The notes under the pieces were generated by a model. The model was given only the letters and a program-made list of their open reading frames with translations, searched no databases and had not been told where the DNA came from. Shown here piece after piece: positions 55,368 to 63,266 of a DNA stretch of 64,000 bases (the stretch's first letter is position 1; the number at the start of each line of letters is the position of its first letter). The translations under genes and the position numbers were made by a program. Source of the DNA: Acidovorax carolinensis (GTDB lineage: Bacteria > Pseudomonadota > Gammaproteobacteria > Burkholderiales > Burkholderiaceae_C). The DNA lies in contig NZ_CP021361.1 of the NCBI RefSeq assembly GCF_002157145.1, positions 1,364,001-1,428,000 on the forward strand, written 5' to 3'.

Positions 55368-56923
55368 GCACAACGCCGCCTCGTGCCCACACCCTGCGCC
55401 TGCTGCTGGGCGATCAGCTCAACCCCGGGCACAGCTGGTTTGCCACGCGCGACGAAGGCGTGGTCTACGTGCTGATGGAAGTGCGGCAAGAGACCGACTA
55501 CGTGCTGCACCATGCGCAAAAAATCCTGGCCATTTTTGCCGCCATGCGCGACCTGGCCCGCCACCTGCGCGAGGCCGGGCACCGCGTGCGCTATGTGGCC
55601 ATTGACGACGCGAGCAACCGCCAGTCCATCCCCGACAACCTGGCCGCCCTCATGGCCCACTACGGCGCGCAGCAGCTGCACTACCAGGACCCCGACGAAT
55701 GGCGGCTGGATGCGCAACTGCGCGAGTGGGGTGCTACCCAACCCTTTGCGGTGCAGGCCTTCAGCAGCGAACACTTCTACACCACCCGCACCGAAATGAC
55801 CGAGGTGTTCCAGGGCCGCAAACAGTGGCTCATGGAGCACTTCTACCGCCGAATGCGCCAGCGTCACCAGGTGCTGATTGACGCAGCCGGCGAGCCCGAG
55901 GGCGGCCAGTGGAACTACGACCACGACAACCGCAAGCCCTGGCCGGATACCACGGACGCGCCAGCACTGCCGCCCGATGCCCGCCCCACGCACGACCACC
56001 GTGCCCTGTGGGTCGCCATCGAGGCCGCAGGCGTGCAAAGCTTTGGCAACCCCCAGGCGGCTGCATTGCGCTGGCCGCTCAACCGGGCCGAGGCCTTGGC
56101 GTGGCTCGAGCACTTCATCTCCACCACGCTGCCGCACTTTGGTGCATACGAAGACGCCATGAGCACGCAGAGCAACCGGCTGTTCCACTCGCTGCTGTCC
56201 TTCGCTCTCAACACCAAGATGCTGCACCCGCACGAGGTGGTGCAACGCGCCGAGGCCGCGTACCACGCAGGCGCCGCGCCCCTGCCGGCGGTGGAAGGCT
56301 TCGTTCGCCAGATATTGGGCTGGCGCGAATACGTGCGCGGCATTTACTGGGCCCACATGCCCGGCTACGACGAGCGCAATGCCCTGGGCCACCGCACGCC
56401 GCTGCCGCAGTGGTTCTGGTCCGGCAACACCCGTATGCGCTGCCTGGAACATGCCGTGGGCCAGTCGCTGCAGGATGCCTACGCCCACCACATCCAGCGC
56501 CTTATGGTCATCGGCAACTTTGCGTTGCTGGCGGGGCTCGACCCGGCCGCCGTGCACCGCTGGTACCTGGGCGTGTATATCGACGCCTTTGAATGGGTGG
56601 AATTGCCCAACACCGTGGGCATGAGCCAGTTTGCCGACGGCGGCCTGCTGGCCACCAAACCTTATGTGAGCAGCGCCGCCTACATCGATCGCATGAGTGA
56701 CTACTGCAATGGCTGCCACTACGACAAGAAGCTCAAGGTCGGCGACCGCGCCTGCCCGTACAACGCGCTGTACTGGGACTTTTTCGCCCGTAATGAGTCC
56801 ACGCTCGGGCAGAACTTCCGGCTGGGCATGGTGTACCGCCAGTTGCAAAAGATGCAGGGCCCGCAGCTGGAGGCGCTGCGCGGGCACGCCGCCCACCTGC
56901 GCACGCGGCTGGACATCCTGTAG
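55364..56923 (+). CDS. phrB: FeS-type bacterial cryptochrome/(6-4) photolyase
   Basis: 519 aa with GTG start at 55364 overlapping the upstream stop; an upstream ATG at 55352 is in frame but inside the previous gene. The four cluster-binding cysteines are at 360, 448, 451 and 464 (MRCLEH; YCNGCHYD; ACPYN). The spacing 88-3-13 equals that of Agrobacterium PhrB, which binds a 4Fe-4S cluster. WREYVRGIYW is the conserved FAD region. Predicted to repair (6-4) photoproducts or act as photoreceptor. Confidence 0.93.
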   Translation: MSTTPPRAHTLRLLLGDQLNPGHSWFATRDEGVVYVLMEVRQETDYVLHHAQKILAIFAAMRDLARHLREAGHRVRYVAIDDASNRQSIPDNLAALMAHYGAQQLHYQDPDEWRLDAQLREWGATQPFAVQAFSSEHFYTTRTEMTEVFQGRKQWLMEHFYRRMRQRHQVLIDAAGEPEGGQWNYDHDNRKPWPDTTDAPALPPDARPTHDHRALWVAIEAAGVQSFGNPQAAALRWPLNRAEALAWLEHFISTTLPHFGAYEDAMSTQSNRLFHSLLSFALNTKMLHPHEVVQRAEAAYHAGAAPLPAVEGFVRQILGWREYVRGIYWAHMPGYDERNALGHRTPLPQWFWSGNTRMRCLEHAVGQSLQDAYAHHIQRLMVIGNFALLAGLDPAAVHRWYLGVYIDAFEWVELPNTVGMSQFADGGLLATKPYVSSAAYIDRMSDYCNGCHYDKKLKVGDRACPYNALYWDFFARNESTLGQNFRLGMVYRQLQKMQGPQLEALRGHAAHLRTRLDIL

Positions 56924-56968
56924 TCACCTGGCACTCTGTGCCCCCCACCTCCATACCGGAGCCCACCC

Positions 56969-57682
56969 ATGACCATGCCAACCCTCCCATCCCTGCCGCA
57001 GGGCTACCGCGCCATCGTCATCGGCGCCACCGGCGCCATCGGAAGCGCCTTGCTGGCCCAACTGCAGGCCGACCCACGCTGCGCCCAAGCCGTGGGCCTG
57101 GGCCGCCACACCACGCCCGCGGTGGACCTGGACGACGAAGCCACCATTGCTCAAGCCGCCGAGCAACTCAAAGCCCATGGGCCATGGCACTGCATCATCC
57201 ACGCCGCAGGCATGCTGCACGGCCCCCGTGGCCTGCCCGAAAAACGCCTGAGCCAACTGAATTACGCACAGATGGAAGCCACCTTTCGCACCAACACCTT
57301 CGGCCCCGCCCTGGTGCTGGCCCACTTTGCCCCGCTGCTGGCCAAGCGGGAGCGCAGCCTGCTGGCCGTGCTCTCCGCCAAGGTGGGCAGCATTGGCGAT
57401 AACCAGTTGGGCGGTTGGTACAGCTATCGGGCATCGAAAGCGGCCCTCAACATGTTGCTCAAAACCGCGTCGATCGAAATGGCCCGCACCCACCCGCAGG
57501 CGGTGCTGGTGGCGCTGCACCCGGGCACGGTGAACTCGGCGCTGTCGGCGCCGTTCAATGGGGCAGAGATTGGGCGGCCGGCTGCAGAGGCTGCCGCCGA
57601 TTTGCTGCGGGTGCTCGATAGGCTGGGGCCGGAGAAGACGGGCGGCTTTCACGCCTACAGCGGGCAGGAACTGCCGTGGTGA
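56969..57682 (+). CDS. Short-chain dehydrogenase/reductase, CsgA-like
   Basis: 237 aa SDR. Cofactor glycine motif GATGAIG at about residues 19-25, IIHAAGMLHG (NNAG equivalent), Ser in LAVLSAKVGSIG and catalytic YSYRASKAAL with Tyr and Lys. SDRs of this type often lie next to cry/phr genes in light-responsive clusters. Substrate unknown. It follows phrB by 45 bp. Confidence 0.88.
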   Translation: MTMPTLPSLPQGYRAIVIGATGAIGSALLAQLQADPRCAQAVGLGRHTTPAVDLDDEATIAQAAEQLKAHGPWHCIIHAAGMLHGPRGLPEKRLSQLNYAQMEATFRTNTFGPALVLAHFAPLLAKRERSLLAVLSAKVGSIGDNQLGGWYSYRASKAALNMLLKTASIEMARTHPQAVLVALHPGTVNSALSAPFNGAEIGRPAAEAAADLLRVLDRLGPEKTGGFHAYSGQELPW

Positions 57683-57806
57683 GTTCAGCTTGATGGGTGG
57701 CCTCAGGTGACTTGTCAGCAGCGATTGCGTGTGCAGTCAAATACTGCGGGTACGAAGTGGTTTCAAGCGCGCGAAACACCTTCCAACAAAGAAGGGACAC
57801 AACCCA

Positions 57807-57844
57807 CCGCGCAGCCGTGCGTGAAAAGGGCACGCGCTGCGCGG
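57807..57844 (-). terminator. Hairpin downstream of the Gly-rich gene at 57870
   Basis: CCGCGCAG (57807-57814) pairs with CTGCGCGG (57837-57844), inner GTGC/GCAC. Nearly the same hairpin follows the paralogous gene at 61401-61437, so it travelled with the duplicated unit. Confidence 0.6.
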
Positions 57845-57869
57845 TTGCAGGTGAAGGGTGTGTTTCCCT

Positions 57870-59159
57870 TTACCGTGTCGTGGCCGCGGTGGAGGTGCTT
57901 GCGCCGACCGCCAGGTTGGCCTGCACGTTCACGCTTTGCTGCACCAGCGAAGCAATGCCGCTGTTCTGGCTGGCGATCATGATGCCCGCAGCCGACTGAC
58001 CCACGCTGCTCATGGTGTTGGACATGTCGAACGTACCGGCGCTCACGGTATTCGTTCCGCCCGCGCCGCCGATACCGCCCTGGCCGGCTCCGCCCGTGCC
58101 CGCGCCCGCAGTGTTTACGCCACCGTTGCCTGTGCCGCCGTTACCCCCGGTGCCGTTACCTCCAGCGGCGCCGTTGCCGGCGGTATTGGAGCCGTTGCCG
58201 GCGTCGCCGTTGGTGGCGCTGCCATTGGTACTTGCGCCACCAGCGCCACCGGTGCCCACACCTCCAGTGCGGGCGCCGCCGCCGCTGGTATTGCTTGCTG
58301 TACCGCCTGTACCTGTGCTGTTGGAGGCGCCGCCGGCACCGGTGTTGCCGCCGTTTCCACCTGAGCCGCCCAAGGCGCTCGCTGCAATGGCGGGGGTTTC
58401 GCCGTCAGTAGGTATGCCTTGGTTGCCGCCGCCGTTGGCCGAGCCACTGCCGCCGCCATTGCCACTACCTTTGCCATTGGCAGAGGCCATGCTGCTGCTG
58501 TCGCCGCCGTTGGCGCGCCCGCCATAACCCTTGCCGCCGTTACCGGCGTTGGCGTCGCCGTTGCGGGCGTCGCCGTTGCTGACGTTGCCATTGGAAGCGT
58601 AGCCACCCGAACCGCCCATGCCACCGTCGCCGTAGCCGCCCGATCCACCCTGGCCCGAACCCTTGGCATCGCCACCATAGCCCTTGCCCCCATCGGCGCC
58701 ATACGCTTTGCCACCGTTGGCATTGCCGTAGTTGGTGACGTTGTTGCCAATGTCACGCACCTTGTTGCCTGTGACCATGCCATGGAGGCTGCTGGTGGCT
58801 GTGGCCTTGGACACGTTGAAAGCGTCGGTGAAGCTGCCCGTTGAGCCATTGCTTATCACAGCAGAACGTTCCGCGCCGGCTGTGGCAGCGCCCGACCGCT
58901 TGTTGACGCTGTTGTCCGTACGGTCCGCGTTGCGCGTAAGGGTGATGTTGTCGTTGCTGTTTCGCGTGCTGGTTTTGGAGCTGTTGTCGGTATACGAGCG
59001 ACTGTTGTTGTCGTTGCTGTTGATGGTGCTTTCGCTGGTGTTGCTGTTGTCCCCAGTTACGGTGACCTGGTCGGTGGTCTGGTTCGTAGTGCTGGCGAAA
59101 GCCACGCCACTGATGCCAAATGCAACTGCCATGGCCGAAGCCACAAGTGTCTTCTTCAT
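57870..59159 (-). CDS. Secreted Gly/Asn-rich protein, FapC-like, paralogue 2
   Basis: 429 aa. The start at 59159 gives a signal peptide (MKKTLVASAMAVAFGISGVA, cleavage near FAS-TT). Then an Asn/Ser/Thr-rich segment, a conserved block SLHGMVTGNKVRDIGNN, a long Gly/Asn/Ala-rich low-complexity middle and the conserved C-terminus VGQSAAGIMIASQNSGIASL with VQQSVNVQANL. A paralogue at 61455-62675 shares all these blocks. The composition, signal peptide and nearby FapD-like peptidase and FapF-like porin suggest a functional-amyloid or matrix subunit. Low-complexity frames on the opposite strand are shadows. Confidence 0.82.
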   Translation of the reverse strand: MKKTLVASAMAVAFGISGVAFASTTNQTTDQVTVTGDNSNTSESTINSNDNNSRSYTDNSSKTSTRNSNDNITLTRNADRTDNSVNKRSGAATAGAERSAVISNGSTGSFTDAFNVSKATATSSLHGMVTGNKVRDIGNNVTNYGNANGGKAYGADGGKGYGGDAKGSGQGGSGGYGDGGMGGSGGYASNGNVSNGDARNGDANAGNGGKGYGGRANGGDSSSMASANGKGSGNGGGSGSANGGGNQGIPTDGETPAIAASALGGSGGNGGNTGAGGASNSTGTGGTASNTSGGGARTGGVGTGGAGGASTNGSATNGDAGNGSNTAGNGAAGGNGTGGNGGTGNGGVNTAGAGTGGAGQGGIGGAGGTNTVSAGTFDMSNTMSSVGQSAAGIMIASQNSGIASLVQQSVNVQANLAVGASTSTAATTR

Positions 59160-59692
59160 AACGCCTCCTGAGTGGATTGAAACAAGGTCAAGGGTTGAGT
59201 TGCGCGCACGCAATTCGGGGGGCTTTTAGCAACTTCAGTGCCAATCACATGAGTGCCGATTGCAACGGTGCGGTCCTTGCATGGGACACAGCGATTCGAG
59301 GGAGCAGAAGAGACATGTCCAACGTGAAGCAGTTGCAATGCTTGCGCGCGAACTGTCACAACAGCTTGACGGCAATACAGCCGTGCAAAGCGGTTTCGGC
59401 GGATTTGGTTCGGCCCTTGCAGTCCTGCCTGTTGGTCCATGCCGAATGCACTACGCAACTGCAGTAGCACTGATGTCGCAGCAGTGTGACGATGTGGGTG
59501 CAGGGCGCGCATTGCCGCATGATCAATCGCACGCAACAAGGGCCGAGCGACACATTGCAGTGGCTTTGCCCAGTGCACGCAAAGGCAGCCAGGGGTGGCT
59601 TCAGAAGATGCTGACAGGACGTACATGATGCTATTAGATGTATAGCTGTATGCGCTTTTCTATCAATCGGTTGAGCTTGATTTTTCGCATGG
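59160..59692. promoter_or_regulatory. Upstream region of Gly-rich gene 2
   Basis: No gene seen. The first ~90 bp (59175-59260) repeat the region upstream of the paralogue (62690-62780): GGTTGAGTTGCGCG, ACGCAATTCGG and AGCAACTTCAGTGCCA recur in the same order. This probably holds a shared promoter and 5' leader. Near 59630-59690 a further AGCTGTATGCGCTTTT segment recalls the interspersed repeat. Confidence 0.5.
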
Positions 59693-60280
59693 TCAACGCT
59701 GTCCAATGCTCTGCTGAACCGCCTCGGTCAGCGTGTTGTGCAGGTTCATGGACCGCACCATGCCCAATCCGTTGCTGCTGGCATTGATGATGGTTTGGTA
59801 GCGGATCTGCTGGTTGTTCAGGGAGTTCTGTATCAGCGTGCCTGTGCTGCTGCCGGCGATGGCGGTGACTGTGGGTCCAGCTGCATCGGGGTTGCTGATG
59901 GTGGTGGTCGAGGGGCTCGATGCAAAGGTGTTTCCCGGGCCGTTTTGCACCAAGCTGAGGGTTGCCAGCTTCTGGCTCAGCTGGGTTGCCTGCGCCGGCG
60001 TGATGTCTGCCATGCGGCCGACGTTGATCGTGGTTTCGGTGATCAGTGCGCCGTTGATGTACACCGCGCGGGAGATACCGAACGACACCATCAGCCCATC
60101 ACCCAGGCTGAAGCCGCCACGCAGCGAGTCCAACTTCTGGTCGCCCACGGCCATCCAGAACCGGTCTTGCACCGGTGGCGCAGCATGGGCACTGTTCGCC
60201 AGTGTCCCCAGCAGGCTCAGTTGCGCTGCAGTCCGGATGATGGCTAAGGCCGTTTTCACACGGAAATGCAGGTTGCGCAT
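59693..60280 (-). CDS. Exported protein with LDSLRGG motif, Fap-cluster accessory
   Basis: 195 aa. Signal-like N-terminus MRNLHFRVKTALAIIRTAAQ ending near AHAA. Contains QKLDSLRGGFSLGDG, a double-glycine motif shared with the small protein at 60975-61361, then NGALITETTINVG. The C-terminal half is Asn/Ser-rich (LIQNSLNNQQIRYQTIINAS). Start overlaps the stop of the C39 peptidase gene (ATGA), so the two are coupled. Family unnamed; may be comparable in role to FapE/FapA. Confidence 0.72.
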   Translation of the reverse strand: MRNLHFRVKTALAIIRTAAQLSLLGTLANSAHAAPPVQDRFWMAVGDQKLDSLRGGFSLGDGLMVSFGISRAVYINGALITETTINVGRMADITPAQATQLSQKLATLSLVQNGPGNTFASSPSTTTISNPDAAGPTVTAIAGSSTGTLIQNSLNNQQIRYQTIINASSNGLGMVRSMNLHNTLTEAVQQSIGQR

Positions 60281-60960
60281 CAGAAGTCTCCCGGCCCCTG
60301 CTTTTGCAGGGTAAAGCCGCTAATCCCGGCCCGCGCTACGTCACTGCCGATGGGTGCGCGAGGCGCCACACGCCATTCGGCGGCAAGGTTGAAGCGTGCG
60401 GAATCCATGCGGTTATGGATGACAAACAGCAGTTTGCTTTGCCAGTGGGATTCGAAGTCCTCGCGCGAAAGAGCGCGCGTGCCTTGCGCCGGATCGCCCA
60501 CCAGAACGCGGTCGCCTTGCAGGCCCTTGACCACGACGAAATGCTGGTAACCGTTTTCGTTGATCAGCACGATGGCAGGAATACGCGCCTCCAGTAACTT
60601 GTCCAGTGGTTGCTCGAACCCGTCTGCCAGGAAGCCGAGGCTGCCCAAAAAGCGCTTCATGTCGAGCAACGAGAAGCCTTCGCGCTGGATCTTTGCCTGG
60701 TCGCCATGGATATACATCTGGGCAAACACGGTCTGTTCGTCGATCGGTGTGCCGTAGTGGTGGGTAAGCAACGTGGCGATGGCCGCCGAACCGCAGCTGA
60801 AATCGAATTTCTGGAGCAATGTGCCAGCCAGGCGCGCCTGTTTGATGCTGGTCACGGGCAAGGTCACGTCGCCGACACCCGTGGACGGGAAATAGGCCGT
60901 TTGTGCACACACACCAGTTGCCAAGCCAAGCAGCGCGATAGAAAAGAGAGCGAGTCGCAT
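60280..60960 (-). CDS. Exported C39-family peptidase, FapD-like
   Basis: 226 aa from ATG at 60960 (a GTG at 60969 is also possible). Signal peptide MRLALFSIALLGLATGVCAQ. Peptidase C39 triad: Cys56 in FDFSCGSAAIATLL with the preceding Gln, His140 in GYQHFVVVKGL and Asp156 in LVGDPAQG. C39 peptidases cut after double glycines. FapD of Pseudomonas amyloid operons is of this type. It lies between two small secreted proteins that each have an LDxxRGG motif, its likely substrates. Confidence 0.85.
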   Translation of the reverse strand: MRLALFSIALLGLATGVCAQTAYFPSTGVGDVTLPVTSIKQARLAGTLLQKFDFSCGSAAIATLLTHHYGTPIDEQTVFAQMYIHGDQAKIQREGFSLLDMKRFLGSLGFLADGFEQPLDKLLEARIPAIVLINENGYQHFVVVKGLQGDRVLVGDPAQGTRALSREDFESHWQSKLLFVIHNRMDSARFNLAAEWRVAPRAPIGSDVARAGISGFTLQKQGPGDF

Positions 60961-60974
60961 GGTGGCCACCGGGG

Positions 60975-61361
60975 TCAGTTCATCTGCACGTGCACGATGA
61001 CGGCGTTTTGGATCAGCACGTTCGCGCCCGAGTTCTGAATCACGACGGGCATTCCGTTCATGTTGGCGAAAGCACCAGCGCTGATAGCGTTGTTGCCGGT
61101 GTTGACGTTGTGCGCCGTGTTGTCGGCAGTGGTCCCTGCCAGTGTCAAATCGTTGCTTACCTGGGAGCTACCGCCACGGTATGTGTCGAGGGAGGCGTTG
61201 TCCACGGCCGAAGCTACAAAGGCGGATGGTGCGGGCGCAAAGGGCACGCGTGCGCTGTCTGTTTCCGTGATTACATGGTGCACTTGCGCTGTCGCATGGA
61301 CTGTCAGCAATGATGCAGCGATCAGGCTCAGAACTGCGTGGATGGTGCGGGTCGAGGTCAT
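60975..61361 (-). CDS. Small exported protein with LDTYRGG motif
   Basis: 128 aa from ATG at 61361 (GAGGG upstream). Signal peptide MTSTRTIHAVLSLIAASLLT ending near ATAQ. The mature part has ASLDTYRGGSSQVSND, then an Asn/Ala-rich stretch NTGNNAISAGAFANMNGMPV and the C-terminus IQNSGANVLIQNAVIV. Its tail resembles minor amyloid subunits. First gene of a three-gene unit with the peptidase and the 195-aa protein. Confidence 0.75.
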   Translation of the reverse strand: MTSTRTIHAVLSLIAASLLTVHATAQVHHVITETDSARVPFAPAPSAFVASAVDNASLDTYRGGSSQVSNDLTLAGTTADNTAHNVNTGNNAISAGAFANMNGMPVVIQNSGANVLIQNAVIVHVQMN

Positions 61362-61400
61362 GGGTGAGCCCTCTATGAACAAGGTGGACGGCAGAAAATG

Positions 61401-61437
61401 CCGCGCAGCCGTGCATGAAAAAGCACGCGCCGCGCGG
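61401..61437 (-). terminator. Hairpin downstream of the Gly-rich gene at 61455
   Basis: CCGCGC (61401-61406) pairs with GCGCGG (61432-61437), inner GTGC/GCAC; flanked by AAAA at 61395 and TTTT at 61438, so on the minus strand a T-run follows. Similar to 57807-57844. Confidence 0.65.
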
Positions 61438-61454
61438 TTTTCTGTTGGCTGCGC

Positions 61455-62675
61455 TTACTTGCCGACGGCCAAGTTGGCCTGTACGTTCACGCTTTGCTGC
61501 ACCAGCGAAGCAATGCCGCTGTTCTGACTGGCAACCATGATGCCCGCAGCCGACTGACCAACGCTGGTCATGGTGTTGGACATATTGAAGGTGCCAGCGC
61601 TCACGCTGTTCGTGCCACCCGCGCCGCCAGTGCCGCCCTGGCCTGAGCCGCCCGTGCCAGCGCCGGCGGTATTCACACCACCGTCGCCGTTGCCGCCGTT
61701 GCCACCGGTGCCATTGCCACCAGCGCCGCCATTGCCGGCGGTGTTGGTGCCGTTGGTGGCACTGCCGTTGGTGGCGCTGCCGTTGGTGCTTGCGCCGCCG
61801 GCGCCGCCGGTACCCGCACCTGCAGTGCGAGTGCCGCCGCCGCTGGTGTTGGTAGCCGTACCGCCAGAGCCGCTGGCGGTGGAGTTGCCACCGGCACCGG
61901 GGTTTCCACCGTTGCCACCGATGCCAGCCCCACCGTCGTTGTTGCCGCCATTGGCCGAGCCGCTGCTGCCGCCGTCTCCACGACCTTTGCCGTTGGCGGA
62001 GGCCGTGCTACTGCTGTCGCCGCCATTGGCGCGGCCACCGTATCCCTTGCCGCCGTCACCGGCGGTGGAGTTTCCGTTGCTGGCGCTGCCGTTGGTGACG
62101 TCGCCGTTGGAAGCGGAGCCACCCTTGCCGCCCTTGCCACCGTCGCCCGCGCCGCCATCGCCGCCCTGGCCATAGCCTTTGGCATTGCCGCCATAGCCCT
62201 TGCCGCCATCGGCGCCATAGGCTTTGCCGCCGTTGGCATTGCCTTCGTTGGTGGCGTTGTTGCCAATGTCACGCACCTTGTTGCCTGTGACCATGCCATG
62301 GAGGCTGCTGGTGGCTGTGGCTTTGGACACGTTGAACGCATTAGTGAACGTGCCGGTGGAGCCATTGCTCACCGCAGCCGAGCGCGCACCGCTGGCTGTG
62401 GCGTCGCCAGAGTCCTTGTTGACGCTGTTGTCGGTCTTGTTGGCGTTACTGGTTTTGTTGATCGTGTCGTTGTCGTTCTTTGTGTAGTTGCGCACACTGT
62501 TGTTGGTCTTGACGACGCTGTTGTTGTCTGTGCTGGTGGTGTTGCTGGTGACGTTATTGGTGTTGCTTCCTTCTTCGGTCGCCTGGGTTGTGGTTTGGTT
62601 GGTGTCGCTGGCAAATGCCGCGCCGCTGATACCGAACGCAATTGCCATGGCCGAAGCCACAAGTGTCTTCTTCAT
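61455..62675 (-). CDS. Secreted Gly/Asn-rich protein, FapC-like, paralogue 1
   Basis: 406 aa, start at 62675 with signal peptide MKKTLVASAMAIAFGISGAA. Same plan as the gene at 57870: Asn/Thr-rich N-terminal part (NNVTSNTTSTDNNSV), SLHGMVTGNKVRDIGNN, long Gly-rich middle, C-terminus VGQSAAGIMVASQNSGIASL ending AVGK. The two genes arose by duplication with their leader and terminator. Divergent from the FapF-like porin gene. Expected to be exported and to form extracellular fibres or matrix. Confidence 0.82.
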   Translation of the reverse strand: MKKTLVASAMAIAFGISGAAFASDTNQTTTQATEEGSNTNNVTSNTTSTDNNSVVKTNNSVRNYTKNDNDTINKTSNANKTDNSVNKDSGDATASGARSAAVSNGSTGTFTNAFNVSKATATSSLHGMVTGNKVRDIGNNATNEGNANGGKAYGADGGKGYGGNAKGYGQGGDGGAGDGGKGGKGGSASNGDVTNGSASNGNSTAGDGGKGYGGRANGGDSSSTASANGKGRGDGGSSGSANGGNNDGGAGIGGNGGNPGAGGNSTASGSGGTATNTSGGGTRTAGAGTGGAGGASTNGSATNGSATNGTNTAGNGGAGGNGTGGNGGNGDGGVNTAGAGTGGSGQGGTGGAGGTNSVSAGTFNMSNTMTSVGQSAAGIMVASQNSGIASLVQQSVNVQANLAVGK

Positions 62676-63266
62676 AAAGCCTCCTACGGTGGAATGAACC
62701 AAGATCAAGGGTTGAGTTGCGCGGACGCAATTCGGAGGACGTTCAGCAACTTCAGTGCCAGTCACCTGCCAGTGGGTTGTGGTTGTGCGGCCCTACAGGA
62801 GAAAAGGCAAGTCAATGTGGCGAATGGGCATTTGCAGAGTGAAGTGGACGGGATGGTTCCGCGCAAAGTGTCACAGGAGGTTGACGCCGGGACCACATGT
62901 CGCAGCGCTTTCGGTGTTTTCGCTTCTGCTGTGGCAGTTGATTCTCATGAAGAATCGCCCTGTATTTGTCCTTCCACTGGTGTCTCAGTGCTGTGACGCT
63001 GGCTGTGTCGGGGCGCGTGCGAGGGGGGTGATGCACGGATATAGCCGTCGAATCGAGCATTGCGAATCACATGCGCGGACGCTGCAGATTCCGCACCAAT
63101 CTTTGGGCCTGTCACTTGATACCAGTGTGAAGTCTTGCACCCAAAATTACTTCCTCTTGCAGAGTGTTGCTTGCCCGATGAGAGCCTCGCTCCTATTCTT
63201 GCCCGGCGTTCACCGCCACTGTTGGCAAAACAAAAACGCCGTTGCAGCGCCATGGGGAGTAGTCGC
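62676..63266. promoter_or_regulatory. Divergent promoter region of the Fap-like cluster
   Basis: 590 bp without a convincing gene between paralogue 1 and the FapF-like gene. The part next to paralogue 1 (62690-62780) is duplicated at 59175-59260. I see no clear sigma-54 or other named site here. Confidence 0.45.

Noticed and set aside
58012..58527. Pro/Leu/Val-rich plus-strand frames opposite the Gly-rich genes (also 61570-62175)
   Set aside because: They are complements of Gly/Asn/Ala codons and have no start signals; the minus-strand genes have signal peptides and conserved ends.
57870..62675. CRISPR-like or tandem-repeat array in the Gly-rich regions
   Set aside because: The repetition is irregular and at the codon level inside genes; there are no uniform repeats and spacers.
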